Assembly: GCF_000719475.1 (NCBI RefSeq)
Contig: NZ_JOGO01000144.1
Span: forward strand, 1 to 5,004
DNA: 5,004 bases
From: Streptomyces sp. NRRL F-5630
GTDB lineage: Bacteria; Actinomycetota; Actinomycetes; Streptomycetales; Streptomycetaceae
Reading direction: 5' to 3'
Shown: in pieces, positions 1-5,004 of the stretch
Position numbering within the stretch: position 1 is the stretch's first letter
How the letters are laid out: each line of letters begins with the position of its first letter
Program-made: the position numbers and the translations under genes
The notes under the pieces: generated by a model
What the model was told of the DNA's origin: nothing
The model's database searches: none
What the model saw: only the letters and a program-made list of their open reading frames with translations

Positions 1-75
1 TGGGTTGATAGGCCGGATATGGAAGCCCTGTGAGGGGTGGAGTTGACCGGTACTAATAGGCCGAGGGCTTGTCCT
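1..75 (+). rRNA. 23S ribosomal RNA, 3' end (partial; 5' part lies outside the window)
   Basis: This is the 3'-terminal part of large-subunit rRNA. The segment GTTGACCGGTACTAATAGG (42-60), followed by CCGAGGGCTTGTCC, is the highly conserved end of actinobacterial 23S rRNA. Just upstream, CCCT-GTGA-GGGG (27-38) forms a small hairpin with a GNRA-type loop. Streptomyces sequences I remember have CCAGGTGACTGG here, so the stem has changed on both sides while keeping its pairing, which suggests a functional gene. The mature 3' end cannot be fixed exactly. I place it near 75, where GGCTTGTCC would pair with the 23S 5' end; some annotations run about 20 nt further. Confidence 0.95.
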
Positions 76-206
76 CAGTTGCTCGCGTCCACTGTGTTGT
101 TCCCAGACAACGAACAGCGTTGTCGGTTTGAACACCACTTAATTGAAAAGTGTGCTTGTTCGCTGACCCTGTTCAGCTCCGTATTCTGTGCGGAGGGTCT
201 GAAAGG
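76..206 (+). other. 23S-5S internal transcribed spacer
   Basis: This spacer belongs to the rRNA operon and should be removed during rRNA maturation. It contains several self-complementary segments. GTTGT (96-100) pairs with ACAAC (107-111) around a 6-nt loop. CACTT (136-140) pairs with AAGTG (148-152). GACCC (165-169) pairs with GGGTC (195-199), roughly enclosing CTCCG (177-181) and CGGAG (191-195). Such stems fit RNase-processed precursor structures, but that role is inferred. No tRNA cloverleaf is seen. The short open reading frame crossing this area from 37 to 222 is not a gene. Confidence 0.8.
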
Positions 207-338
207 GTTTCGGTGGTCATAGCGTGAGGGAAACGCCCGGTCCCATTCCGAACCCGGAAGCTAAGCCTCAAAGCGCCGATGGTACTGCAAGGGGGACCTT
301 GTGGGTTTCGTACACTTTTTCTGTAGGACCACCGCTCG
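207..338 (+). rRNA. 5S ribosomal RNA, atypical: loop E strand replaced by a longer insert (possible pseudogene)
   Basis: The 5' part GTTTCGGTGGTCATAGCG and the core CCGAACCCGGAAGCTAAGCC (248-267) are classic actinobacterial 5S rRNA. Helix I closes perfectly between CGGTGGTC (211-218) and GACCACCG (327-334). Helix II has TGAGG (225-229) with CCTCA (266-270), and helix IV has CAAGG (288-292) with CCTTG (297-301). After GTGGG (301-305), the expected AGAGTAGGAC loop E strand is missing. Instead there are about 17 nt (306-322, TTTCGTACACTTTTTCT) before the sequence resumes at GTAGGAC. The gene is therefore about 132 nt rather than the usual ~117-120. Loop E contacts a ribosomal protein of the L25 family, so function is doubtful. 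The end at 338 is approximate, since the outermost pairs of helix I do not match. Confidence 0.8.
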
Positions 339-364
339 TCAGGTATGCGGTGGCAGTCAGTCCC

Positions 365-370
365 GAGGAG
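365..370 (+). promoter_or_regulatory. Ribosome binding site of the TPR/repeat protein
   Basis: GAGGAG lies 6 nt upstream of the ATG at 377 and is complementary to the anti-Shine-Dalgarno end of 16S rRNA. It decides the start: the same frame is open back to a GTG at 224, but that extension would read through the 5S rRNA and has no such site. Confidence 0.8.
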
Positions 371-376
371 TCCCGC

Positions 377-2377
377 ATGTCCCCCAACCCTTCCGACGAG
401 CGTCCCGAGCGCCGAGGCCGCGACCGGGACGGCGGTGAGCGGGGCGGACAGCGCGGTGGCTTCCGCCGTGACGGCCAGCGCGACGGTCAGCGGAGTGGCG
501 GTTTCCGCCGCGACGACCGCGGCGAGCGTCGTGACGACCGTGGTGGCTTCCGGCGTGACGATCGCCCGCCGTTCCGCCGGGACGATCGTGGAGACCGGCC
601 TTCGTTCCGCCGTGACGATCAGGGCGGACGCCCGCCGTTCCGTCGTGACGACCGCCCCTCGTTCCGTCGCGACGACCGAGGTGATCGCCCCGGATTCCGC
701 CGCGATGATCGTGGTGAGCGTCGTGACGACCGTGGTGGCTTCCGGCGTGACGATCGTGGTGAGCGTCGTGACGACCGCCCGCCGTTTCGCCGGGACGATC
801 GTGGAGACCGGCCTTCGTTCCGCCGTGACGATCAGGGCGGACGCCCGCCGTTCCGTCGTGACGACCGCCGCGACGACCGCCCCTCGTTCCGTCGCGACGA
901 CCGAGGTGCTCCGCGGCGTGACGACCGCCGCGATGACCGTGGTGGGTTCCGTCGCGATGATCGTGGTGAGCGGCCTGCTTTCCGGCGTGACGATCGCCGT
1001 GATGACCGGCCTTCGTTCCGTCGTGATGACCGGGATGCTCCCCGTCGTGACGACCGCCGTGACGATCGTGGTGGGTTCCGTCGTGACGACCGTGGTGAGC
1101 GGCCGGCCTTCCGTCGTGACGACCGTGACGCTCCGCGTCGTGATCGTCGTGATGATCGCCCGTCGTTCCGTCGTGACGACCGGGATGCCCCGCGTCGTGA
1201 CGACCGCCATGACGACCGTGGTGGGTTCCGTCGCGATGACCGTGGTGAGCGGCCTGCTTTCCGGCGTGAGGACCGCCGTGATGACCGGCCGTCGTTCCGT
1301 CGAGACGACCGCGACGCTCCGCGGCGTGACGACCGCCGCGATGACCGTGGTGGGTTCCGTCGCGACGAGCGGCCTCGACGGGATGATCGTGGTGGGTTCC
1401 GCGGTGGGCGTGACGGGCGGCCTTCCGGCGGCCCGCGTCGTGACGACCGGCGCGATGACCGGCGTGGCGGCGGCTTCCGGGGGCGGGACGACCGCGGCGG
1501 CCGGGACCGGGATCGTCGGGACGACCGTGGCGGTTACCGCGGGGACCGGGACCGGGAGCCCGTCAAGCGGCTGCCGATCCCCGAGGAGGTCACCGGCTTC
1601 GAGATCGACGGCGCGGTGCGCCAGGAGCTGATGAGCCTGCCCAAGACGCTCGCCGACGACGTGGCGCGCAACCTCGTCATGGTCGCGCAGCTCATCGACG
1701 AGGACCCCGAGAAGGCGTACGGCTATGCGAAGGTCGCGCTGCGACTCGCCTCGCGCGTCGGCGCCGTACGCGAGGCGGCCGGCTTCGCCTCGTACGCGAC
1801 CCAGCGCTACGACGAGGCGCTGAAGGAATTCCGCACCGCCCGGCGCATGTCGGGCAGCGTGGAGCTGTGGCCCGTCATCGCGGACTGCGAGCGGGGACTC
1901 GGGCGGCCCGAGAAGGCGCTTGAGATGGCCGGGGCGCCCGAGGTGCAGAAGCTGGACAAGGCCGGGCAGGTCGAGATGCGGCTCGTCGCCGCCGGGGCCC
2001 GTCGCGACCTCGGTCAGCTCGATGCCGCGATCGTGACCCTCCAGAGCCCCGAGCTGGCCTCGAACGGGGTCCACCCGTGGACCGCGCGGCTGCGCTACGC
2101 CTATGCCGACGCGCTGCTCGCCGCGGACCGTACCGAAGAGGCCCGCGAGTGGTTCGCGAAGGCCGTGGAGTCCGACAAGGACGGCACGACCGACGCCTCC
2201 GACCGGCTCGCGGAGCTGGACGGGGTCGAGTTCACGGACGCGTACGAGGAGGCGGAGGCGGACGAGGAGTCCGGCGCCGCCGAGCACGTCACGGGCGAGG
2301 ACGCGAAGCCGGACGACGTTCGGTCCGAGGGCCTGCGTGGCAGCGACGACGAGCGCGAGGCGCGGCAGGACAGCTGA
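377..2377 (+). CDS. TPR-domain protein with a long Arg/Asp-rich disordered repeat N-terminus
   Basis: The product is 666 residues, probably cytoplasmic, with no signal peptide or membrane segment. Residues 1 to about 393 are low complexity, made almost entirely of Arg, Asp, Gly, Phe, Pro, Ser and Glu. I count 23 copies of FRRD or FRRE, linked by DRPSF, GERPAF, DAPRRDD and similar phrases. Residues about 394-612 are a helical domain with TPR-like hairpins (for example 463-492 and 567-600, with YATQRYDEALKEFRTA and YADALLAADRTEEAREWF). Residues 613-666 form an acidic, probably flexible tail. TPRs usually mediate protein-protein contacts. The Phe-spaced charged repeats resemble RGG-type RNA-binding or condensate-forming segments, but that is inference. 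The C-terminal part is about the size I remember for mycobacterial Rv1691, also a TPR-like protein next to a HAD phosphatase gene. The exact function is unknown. The start is set by GAGGAG at 365-370. It lies directly behind the rRNA operon and ends at a strong terminator. Confidence 0.9.
   Translation: MSPNPSDERPERRGRDRDGGERGGQRGGFRRDGQRDGQRSGGFRRDDRGERRDDRGGFRRDDRPPFRRDDRGDRPSFRRDDQGGRPPFRRDDRPSFRRDDRGDRPGFRRDDRGERRDDRGGFRRDDRGERRDDRPPFRRDDRGDRPSFRRDDQGGRPPFRRDDRRDDRPSFRRDDRGAPRRDDRRDDRGGFRRDDRGERPAFRRDDRRDDRPSFRRDDRDAPRRDDRRDDRGGFRRDDRGERPAFRRDDRDAPRRDRRDDRPSFRRDDRDAPRRDDRHDDRGGFRRDDRGERPAFRREDRRDDRPSFRRDDRDAPRRDDRRDDRGGFRRDERPRRDDRGGFRGGRDGRPSGGPRRDDRRDDRRGGGFRGRDDRGGRDRDRRDDRGGYRGDRDREPVKRLPIPEEVTGFEIDGAVRQELMSLPKTLADDVARNLVMVAQLIDEDPEKAYGYAKVALRLASRVGAVREAAGFASYATQRYDEALKEFRTARRMSGSVELWPVIADCERGLGRPEKALEMAGAPEVQKLDKAGQVEMRLVAAGARRDLGQLDAAIVTLQSPELASNGVHPWTARLRYAYADALLAADRTEEAREWFAKAVESDKDGTTDASDRLAELDGVEFTDAYEEAEADEESGAAEHVTGEDAKPDDVRSEGLRGSDDEREARQDS
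563..908 (+). repeat. Duplicated segment inside the repeat-coding region (213-bp offset)
   Basis: Positions 563-656 recur at 776-869 with a single difference (C574 versus T787). After 869 the second copy carries 12 extra bases, GCGACGACCGCC, adding RDDR-type residues. The match then continues as 657-683 against 882-908. The offset of 213 bp is 71 codons, so the duplication keeps the reading frame. Identity at silent positions points to a recent copy event or ongoing gene conversion, not only selection on the protein. Confidence 0.85.
851..1369 (+). repeat. Tandem ~43-codon repeat units (four copies) encoding FRRDDR modules
   Basis: Four consecutive units start at 851, 980, 1109 and 1259, each beginning with the Phe codon of FRR. 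The first two are exactly 129 bp (43 codons). The third is 150 bp, because it carries an extra DAPRRD-type phrase. The fourth runs to about 1369 and then degenerates. Each unit reads roughly FRRDDRRDDRPSF, then RRDDRDAPRRDD, then RRDDRGGFRRDDRGERPA. Differences between units include GAP versus DAP, RR versus RH, and FRRD versus FRRE. All length changes are multiples of three. Arg codons are mainly CGT, CGC and CGG, with many CGT and GAT codons, a softer third-position bias than in the TPR part. Confidence 0.85.
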
Positions 2378-2405
2378 CCGACGCGCTCTGCGAGCCGCAG
2401 GTACG

Positions 2406-2448
2406 AAAGCGGGCGGTGCCCCTCCACGAGGAGCACCGCCCGCTTTTT
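2406..2448 (+). terminator. Strong intrinsic terminator between convergent genes
   Basis: AAAGCGGGCGGTGC (2406-2419) is perfectly complementary to GCACCGCCCGCTTT (2433-2446), giving 14 base pairs. Inside, CCTC (2421-2424) pairs with GAGG (2428-2431) around a CAC triloop, so the stem reaches about 18 pairs with one C-A mismatch. A run of five T (2444-2448) follows on the plus strand. It starts 28 nt after the stop of the TPR gene and ends 32 nt before the stop of the minus-strand gene. It may also slow transcription from the other side, but the minus strand has only TTT after the stem, so the main effect should be on the plus strand. Confidence 0.9.
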
Positions 2449-2480
2449 GTGTGTCCGGACCGGTTAGATCGTCGGGCCGC

Positions 2481-3758
2481 TCAGACGGTCAAGTCACGGA
2501 GGACGAGGCCCGTGGCCGGCTTCGGGCCGAAGGAGGTCGATTTGCGGGGCATCCGGACGCCCTGCCCGGCCAGCTCCCGTACGACAGACTCGGTGACGGG
2601 GTGGAGGAGGACCGCGGTGCCGCCCGCGCGCGCGGCCTGTTCGGCGACGGCCGCGGCGTCGTGCAGGTAGCTGATCGAGCCGGGGGCGTCGGGCACGTGC
2701 CACAGGTGGCCGAGCAACGTCGTGTGCAGGACGGTCGCGTCCAGGGAACGCCACGCGGGCGGCGGGCCGGCCGGGACGGTGCGTGCGAGGAGCGCGAGGT
2801 CGGGACGGTCGGCGAGGTGGAAGGCGGTGCCGTCGGTGAGGAGGAAGGCGTTGCCGTCCTCGGCGGCGTCCGCGAGGGCCTGGCGGGCGTGCGGCAGCGG
2901 GCCGTCCACCGCGCGCACGCGGAAAGCGCCGTCCATGGCCGCGAGGGCCTGCTTCAGCGGGAGCGCGGGCAGCAGGCGGTGGATCGCGCGTACCCGCAGC
3001 GGAAAGCGCGCCGTGTCCACCAGGAGGACGAGGCCCTCGTCCCAGGGGCCGGGGGAGGGGTGCTGTCCCTTGAGTCGCAGGTACGTGGCCCAGCGGTGGT
3101 GGCCGTCCGCGATGAGCGCCTGGCGCTCCGTGAGATCGGCGCGGACCTCGGCGATCTCGGCGGGGTCCGTCACGGCCCACAGCCGGTGCGCGAAGCCGTC
3201 CTCCGTGGTCGTGGCGAGGAGCGGAGCGGTCCGAACGGTCTTCTCGACGACCCGCGCCGTGCCGGGGCCCTCCTCCTGAGGGCCTTGGTACGTGAGAAGC
3301 AGTGGCTCCAGGTTCGCGGCCGTCGCGCGGAGGAGGTCGGCGCGTTCGGCCACCACCTCGGGGATGACGTCCTCATGCGGCAGGACGACGCCCTCGGACG
3401 GTTCCGAGAGGCGCAGGGCGCCGATGACCCCGCGCTGGAGGATGCCGTCGCCGCGTTGCTCGTACACGTACAGAGCCGGTTGCTCGTCGACGGCGAGGAT
3501 GCCGTCGGCGAGCCAGGCGCGCAGCGTGCGGGCGGCCCGCTCGTCGCGTACGGCAGGGGATTCTCCTTGCGGGAGGATGAGCCGGACGATGTTGTGCGGG
3601 TCCGCGTTCTCCAGGTGCAGCAGGCCGTCAGGCCGCACGACGACGTCGTACGGCGGGGAGGTCACCGCGGCGAGCGAGCGCACCCGCTCGGCGACGTAGC
3701 GCACGCCGCGGAAGGGCGACAGGCGCAGTCCGTTCTGCTCGGGCCCCGGAGAAGTCAT
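2481..3758 (-). CDS. DUF1015 family protein
   Basis: The product is 425 residues, a typical length for this family of unknown function, and is probably soluble. Family hallmarks appear in order: LSPFRGVRY (13-21), SPPYDVV (34-40), NIVRLILP (56-63), ALYVYEQR (95-102), GVIGALRL (110-117), VLPHEDVIP (125-133), EPLLLTYQG (151-159), the highly conserved LIADGHHRWATY (215-226), and the C-terminal MPRKSTSFGPKPATGLV (403-419). The His-rich ADGHHR motif looks like an active or ligand site, but no reaction can be assigned from the sequence. I recall DUF1015 genes sitting beside serine biosynthesis genes in other bacteria; nothing here confirms that link. The start at 3758 gives MTSPGPEQNG. The frame is open much further upstream, but that stretch overlaps the divergent phosphatase gene and is a shadow. 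There is no Shine-Dalgarno; see the promoter entry. The gene converges on the TPR gene and diverges from the phosphatase gene. Confidence 0.93.
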   Translation of the reverse strand: MTSPGPEQNGLRLSPFRGVRYVAERVRSLAAVTSPPYDVVVRPDGLLHLENADPHNIVRLILPQGESPAVRDERAARTLRAWLADGILAVDEQPALYVYEQRGDGILQRGVIGALRLSEPSEGVVLPHEDVIPEVVAERADLLRATAANLEPLLLTYQGPQEEGPGTARVVEKTVRTAPLLATTTEDGFAHRLWAVTDPAEIAEVRADLTERQALIADGHHRWATYLRLKGQHPSPGPWDEGLVLLVDTARFPLRVRAIHRLLPALPLKQALAAMDGAFRVRAVDGPLPHARQALADAAEDGNAFLLTDGTAFHLADRPDLALLARTVPAGPPPAWRSLDATVLHTTLLGHLWHVPDAPGSISYLHDAAAVAEQAARAGGTAVLLHPVTESVVRELAGQGVRMPRKSTSFGPKPATGLVLRDLTV

Positions 3759-3764
3759 CCGTGC

Positions 3765-3770
3765 ATCGTA
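3765..3770 (-). promoter_or_regulatory. Likely -10 element for a leaderless DUF1015 transcript
   Basis: On the minus strand, TACGAT fits the actinobacterial -10 pattern TAnnnT. Six bases (GCACGG) separate it from the ATG at 3758, which would put the transcription start at or next to the A of the start codon. No Shine-Dalgarno is present in the preceding 20 bases. This spacing is the recognised arrangement for leaderless mRNAs in actinomycetes. No convincing -35 box is seen, which is common for such promoters. Confidence 0.55.
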
Positions 3771-3822
3771 TGCGTGAAGCGGGGGCGGACGCCGGGCGGT
3801 GCCTGAGCGGGGCCTGGCGGTA

Positions 3823-3862
3823 CGTGGTGGGGCATCGGGCGGTGCGTGGTAGGGACATCGGG
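3823..3862. repeat. Imperfect direct repeat in the divergent intergenic region
   Basis: CGTGGTGGGGCATCGGG (3823-3839) and CGTGGTAGGGACATCGGG (3845-3862) differ by one substitution and one inserted base. The starts are 22 bp apart, about two helical turns. They lie between the divergent DUF1015 and phosphatase genes, roughly 65-105 bp from either start codon, so they could be paired operator half-sites. They could also be chance similarity in GC-rich DNA. Confidence 0.45.
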
Positions 3863-3911
3863 GATGATCGGGAAGACGGATGATCGTCCGATCGTGCCGA
3901 CGATGCCGAGC

Positions 3912-3917
3912 GAGGAG
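3912..3917 (+). promoter_or_regulatory. Ribosome binding site of the HAD phosphatase
   Basis: GAGGAG lies 9 nt before the ATG at 3927. It favours this start over upstream in-frame candidates at 3846 (GTG), 3864 (ATG) and 3903 (ATG), none of which has a comparable site, and the extra residues they would add do not look like part of the HAD fold. Confidence 0.75.
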
Positions 3918-3926
3918 TGCCGCAAT

Positions 3927-4991
3927 ATGACCGAGAAGGTTCGGACCGTGACCGGATCGAGCGAGGAACGGCTCGACGCGGTGTACGACACGGCGCTGCT
4001 CGACCTGGACGGGGTCGTCTACGCCGGCGGCGAGGCCGTGGCGCACGCCGTCGACTCGCTCGCCACCGCGCGCGAGGGCGGGATGCACCTCGCGTACGTC
4101 ACCAACAACGCGCTGCGCCCGCCCTCGGCGGTGGCGGCGCACCTCAGCGAGCTGGGCGTTCCGGCGGACGCCTCGGACGTCATCACGTCGGCGCAGGCCG
4201 TCGCGCGGCTCATCGCGGACGAACAGCCGGAGGGCGCGCGGGTGCTCCTCATCGGGGGCGAGGGGCTGCGGCAGGCGCTCGTCGAACGCGGCCTCGTGCC
4301 CGTCGACTCGGCGGACGACGAACCCGCGGCGGTCGCGCAGGGGTACGGAGGCCCCGATTTCCCGTGGTCGCGGTTCGCGGAGGCGGGCTACGCCGTACGG
4401 GCCGGAGTGCCGTGGTACGCCTCCAACACGGACCTCACGATCCCGAGCGGACGCGGGATCGCGCCGGGCAACGGGGCGGCCGTCGAGGTCGTGCGGATCG
4501 CCTCGGGCGGGGAGCCCAAAGTGGCGGGCAAACCGCTCCCGCCGATGCACCGGGAAACGATTCTGCGTACGGGCGCGAAGCGGCCCCTCGTCGTGGGGGA
4601 CCGGCTGGACACGGATATCGAGGGCGCGAACGCGGGCGGTGTCGACTCGCTGCTCGTGCTGACGGGCGTGACGGACGCGGTGGCGCTGCTGCGCGCGGTT
4701 CCGGAGCATCGGCCGACGTATGTGGGGCGCGACCTGCGGGAGCTGCTGGTGGGCCACGAGGCGCCGCGTGCGGAGAACGACGGCGCGTGGGTGTGCGGCC
4801 GGGCACGGGCGCGGGTCAGGGACGGGGAGCTTGTACTGGAGAGGAACGGCGCGGACACGGGCGGCGGGGCGGAGGGGGATGGCGCGATGCTCGACGGGCT
4901 GCGGGCGCTGTGTGCCGCGGCGTGGAGTGCGGGGGGAGAGCGTGGCTTCGACGGGGAGGTCGCGGGGGCGGTGAAGTCGTTGGGGGTGTAG
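3927..4991 (+). CDS. HAD-IIA phosphatase, Rv1692-like (probable glycerol-3-phosphate phosphatase)
   Basis: The product is 354 residues, soluble, and a member of the NagD/phosphoglycolate-phosphatase-like branch of HAD hydrolases. All catalytic motifs are present. Motif I is LDLDGVVY, with nucleophile D26 and acid/base D28. Motif II is YVTNN, with T59. ASNTD (165-169) is followed by TIPSGRGIAPGNGA. Motif III lysine is in AGKPLPPMH (K202). Motif IV is VVGDRLDTDI, with Mg-binding D225 and D230. The cap domain lies between motifs II and III. After about residue 285 comes a C-terminal extension (AWVCGRARARVRDGELVL, then a Gly-rich linker and a helix). This fits the small GNAT-like domain I recall at the end of M. 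tuberculosis Rv1692, which is about 353 residues and dephosphorylates glycerol-3-phosphate in polar lipid recycling. The substrate here is inferred from family and gene neighbourhood, and other phosphate esters remain possible. The start is chosen from the GAGGAG at 3912-3917. Downstream I would expect a small Rv1693-like gene and then tlyA. Confidence 0.92.
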   Translation: MTEKVRTVTGSSEERLDAVYDTALLDLDGVVYAGGEAVAHAVDSLATAREGGMHLAYVTNNALRPPSAVAAHLSELGVPADASDVITSAQAVARLIADEQPEGARVLLIGGEGLRQALVERGLVPVDSADDEPAAVAQGYGGPDFPWSRFAEAGYAVRAGVPWYASNTDLTIPSGRGIAPGNGAAVEVVRIASGGEPKVAGKPLPPMHRETILRTGAKRPLVVGDRLDTDIEGANAGGVDSLLVLTGVTDAVALLRAVPEHRPTYVGRDLRELLVGHEAPRAENDGAWVCGRARARVRDGELVLERNGADTGGGAEGDGAMLDGLRALCAAAWSAGGERGFDGEVAGAVKSLGV

Positions 4992-5004
4992 GGGGGTGCC
5001 GAGG

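Noticed and set aside
37..222. 61-codon open frame over the 23S end and spacer
   Set aside because: It lies inside rRNA and spacer sequence, without a ribosome binding site or any protein-like composition.
299..329. Possible promoter TTGTGG with a 19-bp spacer and TAGGAC for the TPR gene
   Set aside because: Both boxes are poor and TAGGAC lacks the final T of the -10 pattern. TAGGAC is also explained as conserved 5S sequence.
224..376. N-terminal extension of the TPR/repeat protein to a GTG at 224
   Set aside because: The extension would be coded by 5S rRNA sequence. The ATG at 377 has GAGGAG 6 nt upstream.
345..1631. 428-codon plus-strand open frame in another phase (Val/Thr/Ala/Ser-rich)
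   Set aside because: It is an out-of-frame shadow of the repeat region. It stops just as the TPR part begins, while the frame from 377 continues into a clear folded domain with a good ribosome binding site.
173..2287. 704-codon minus-strand open frame rich in TTVV and TERR repeats
   Set aside because: It is the complement of the FRRDDR repeats: CG/GAC-type codons make few stops in any frame. It runs across the 5S gene, has no plausible domains, and its repeats mirror those of the plus-strand gene.
3759..4757. N-terminal extension of the DUF1015 frame to 4757
   Set aside because: This stretch is antisense to the HAD phosphatase, whose catalytic motifs are all present. The DUF1015 family match begins just after the ATG at 3758.
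4992..5004. Start of a next gene (CCGAGG at the window edge)
   Set aside because: It could be part of a ribosome binding site for the following gene, but only 13 bases are visible and no start codon is included.

Overview
The window reads as chromosomal DNA of a high-GC actinomycete, most likely Streptomyces or a close relative. The 23S rRNA 3' end and the 5S body match what I remember of Streptomyces rRNA, the coding DNA is very GC-rich with G/C-biased third positions, and the Shine-Dalgarno sites are GAGGAG. No mobile element, CRISPR array, phage gene or toxin system is visible.

Layout: (1) 1-~75 is the 3' end of a 23S rRNA, followed by a ~130-nt spacer and a 5S rRNA-like gene (~207-338). 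The 5S is recognisable along its length, but its normally invariant loop E strand is replaced by a longer foreign-looking segment. (2) Only about 40 nt later, on the same strand and with no obvious terminator between, a 666-residue protein begins at 377. It has about 390 residues of Arg/Asp/Gly/Phe-rich low-complexity repeats, then a TPR-like helical domain and an acidic tail. (3) A strong hairpin terminator at 2406-2448 separates it from a convergent DUF1015-family gene (2481-3758, minus strand). That gene has the layout of a leaderless transcript. (4) A 168-bp divergent intergenic region contains a 17/18-bp direct repeat with a 22-bp period. (5) A HAD-IIA phosphatase (3927-4991, plus strand) resembles mycobacterial Rv1692, a glycerol-3-phosphate phosphatase. 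The last 13 nt carry no gene that can be called.

The protein-gene order (TPR protein, then HAD-IIA phosphatase) resembles the actinobacterial neighbourhood I remember from Mycobacterium tuberculosis (tyrS, lprJ, Rv1691, Rv1692, Rv1693, tlyA, NAD kinase, recN). This window would be a Streptomyces version, with an rRNA operon upstream and a divergent DUF1015 gene between the TPR and phosphatase genes. The genes do not form one visible pathway. The window is largely housekeeping. The parts most worth a second look are the altered 5S gene, the repeat-expanded disordered protein beside it, and the control region between DUF1015 and the phosphatase.
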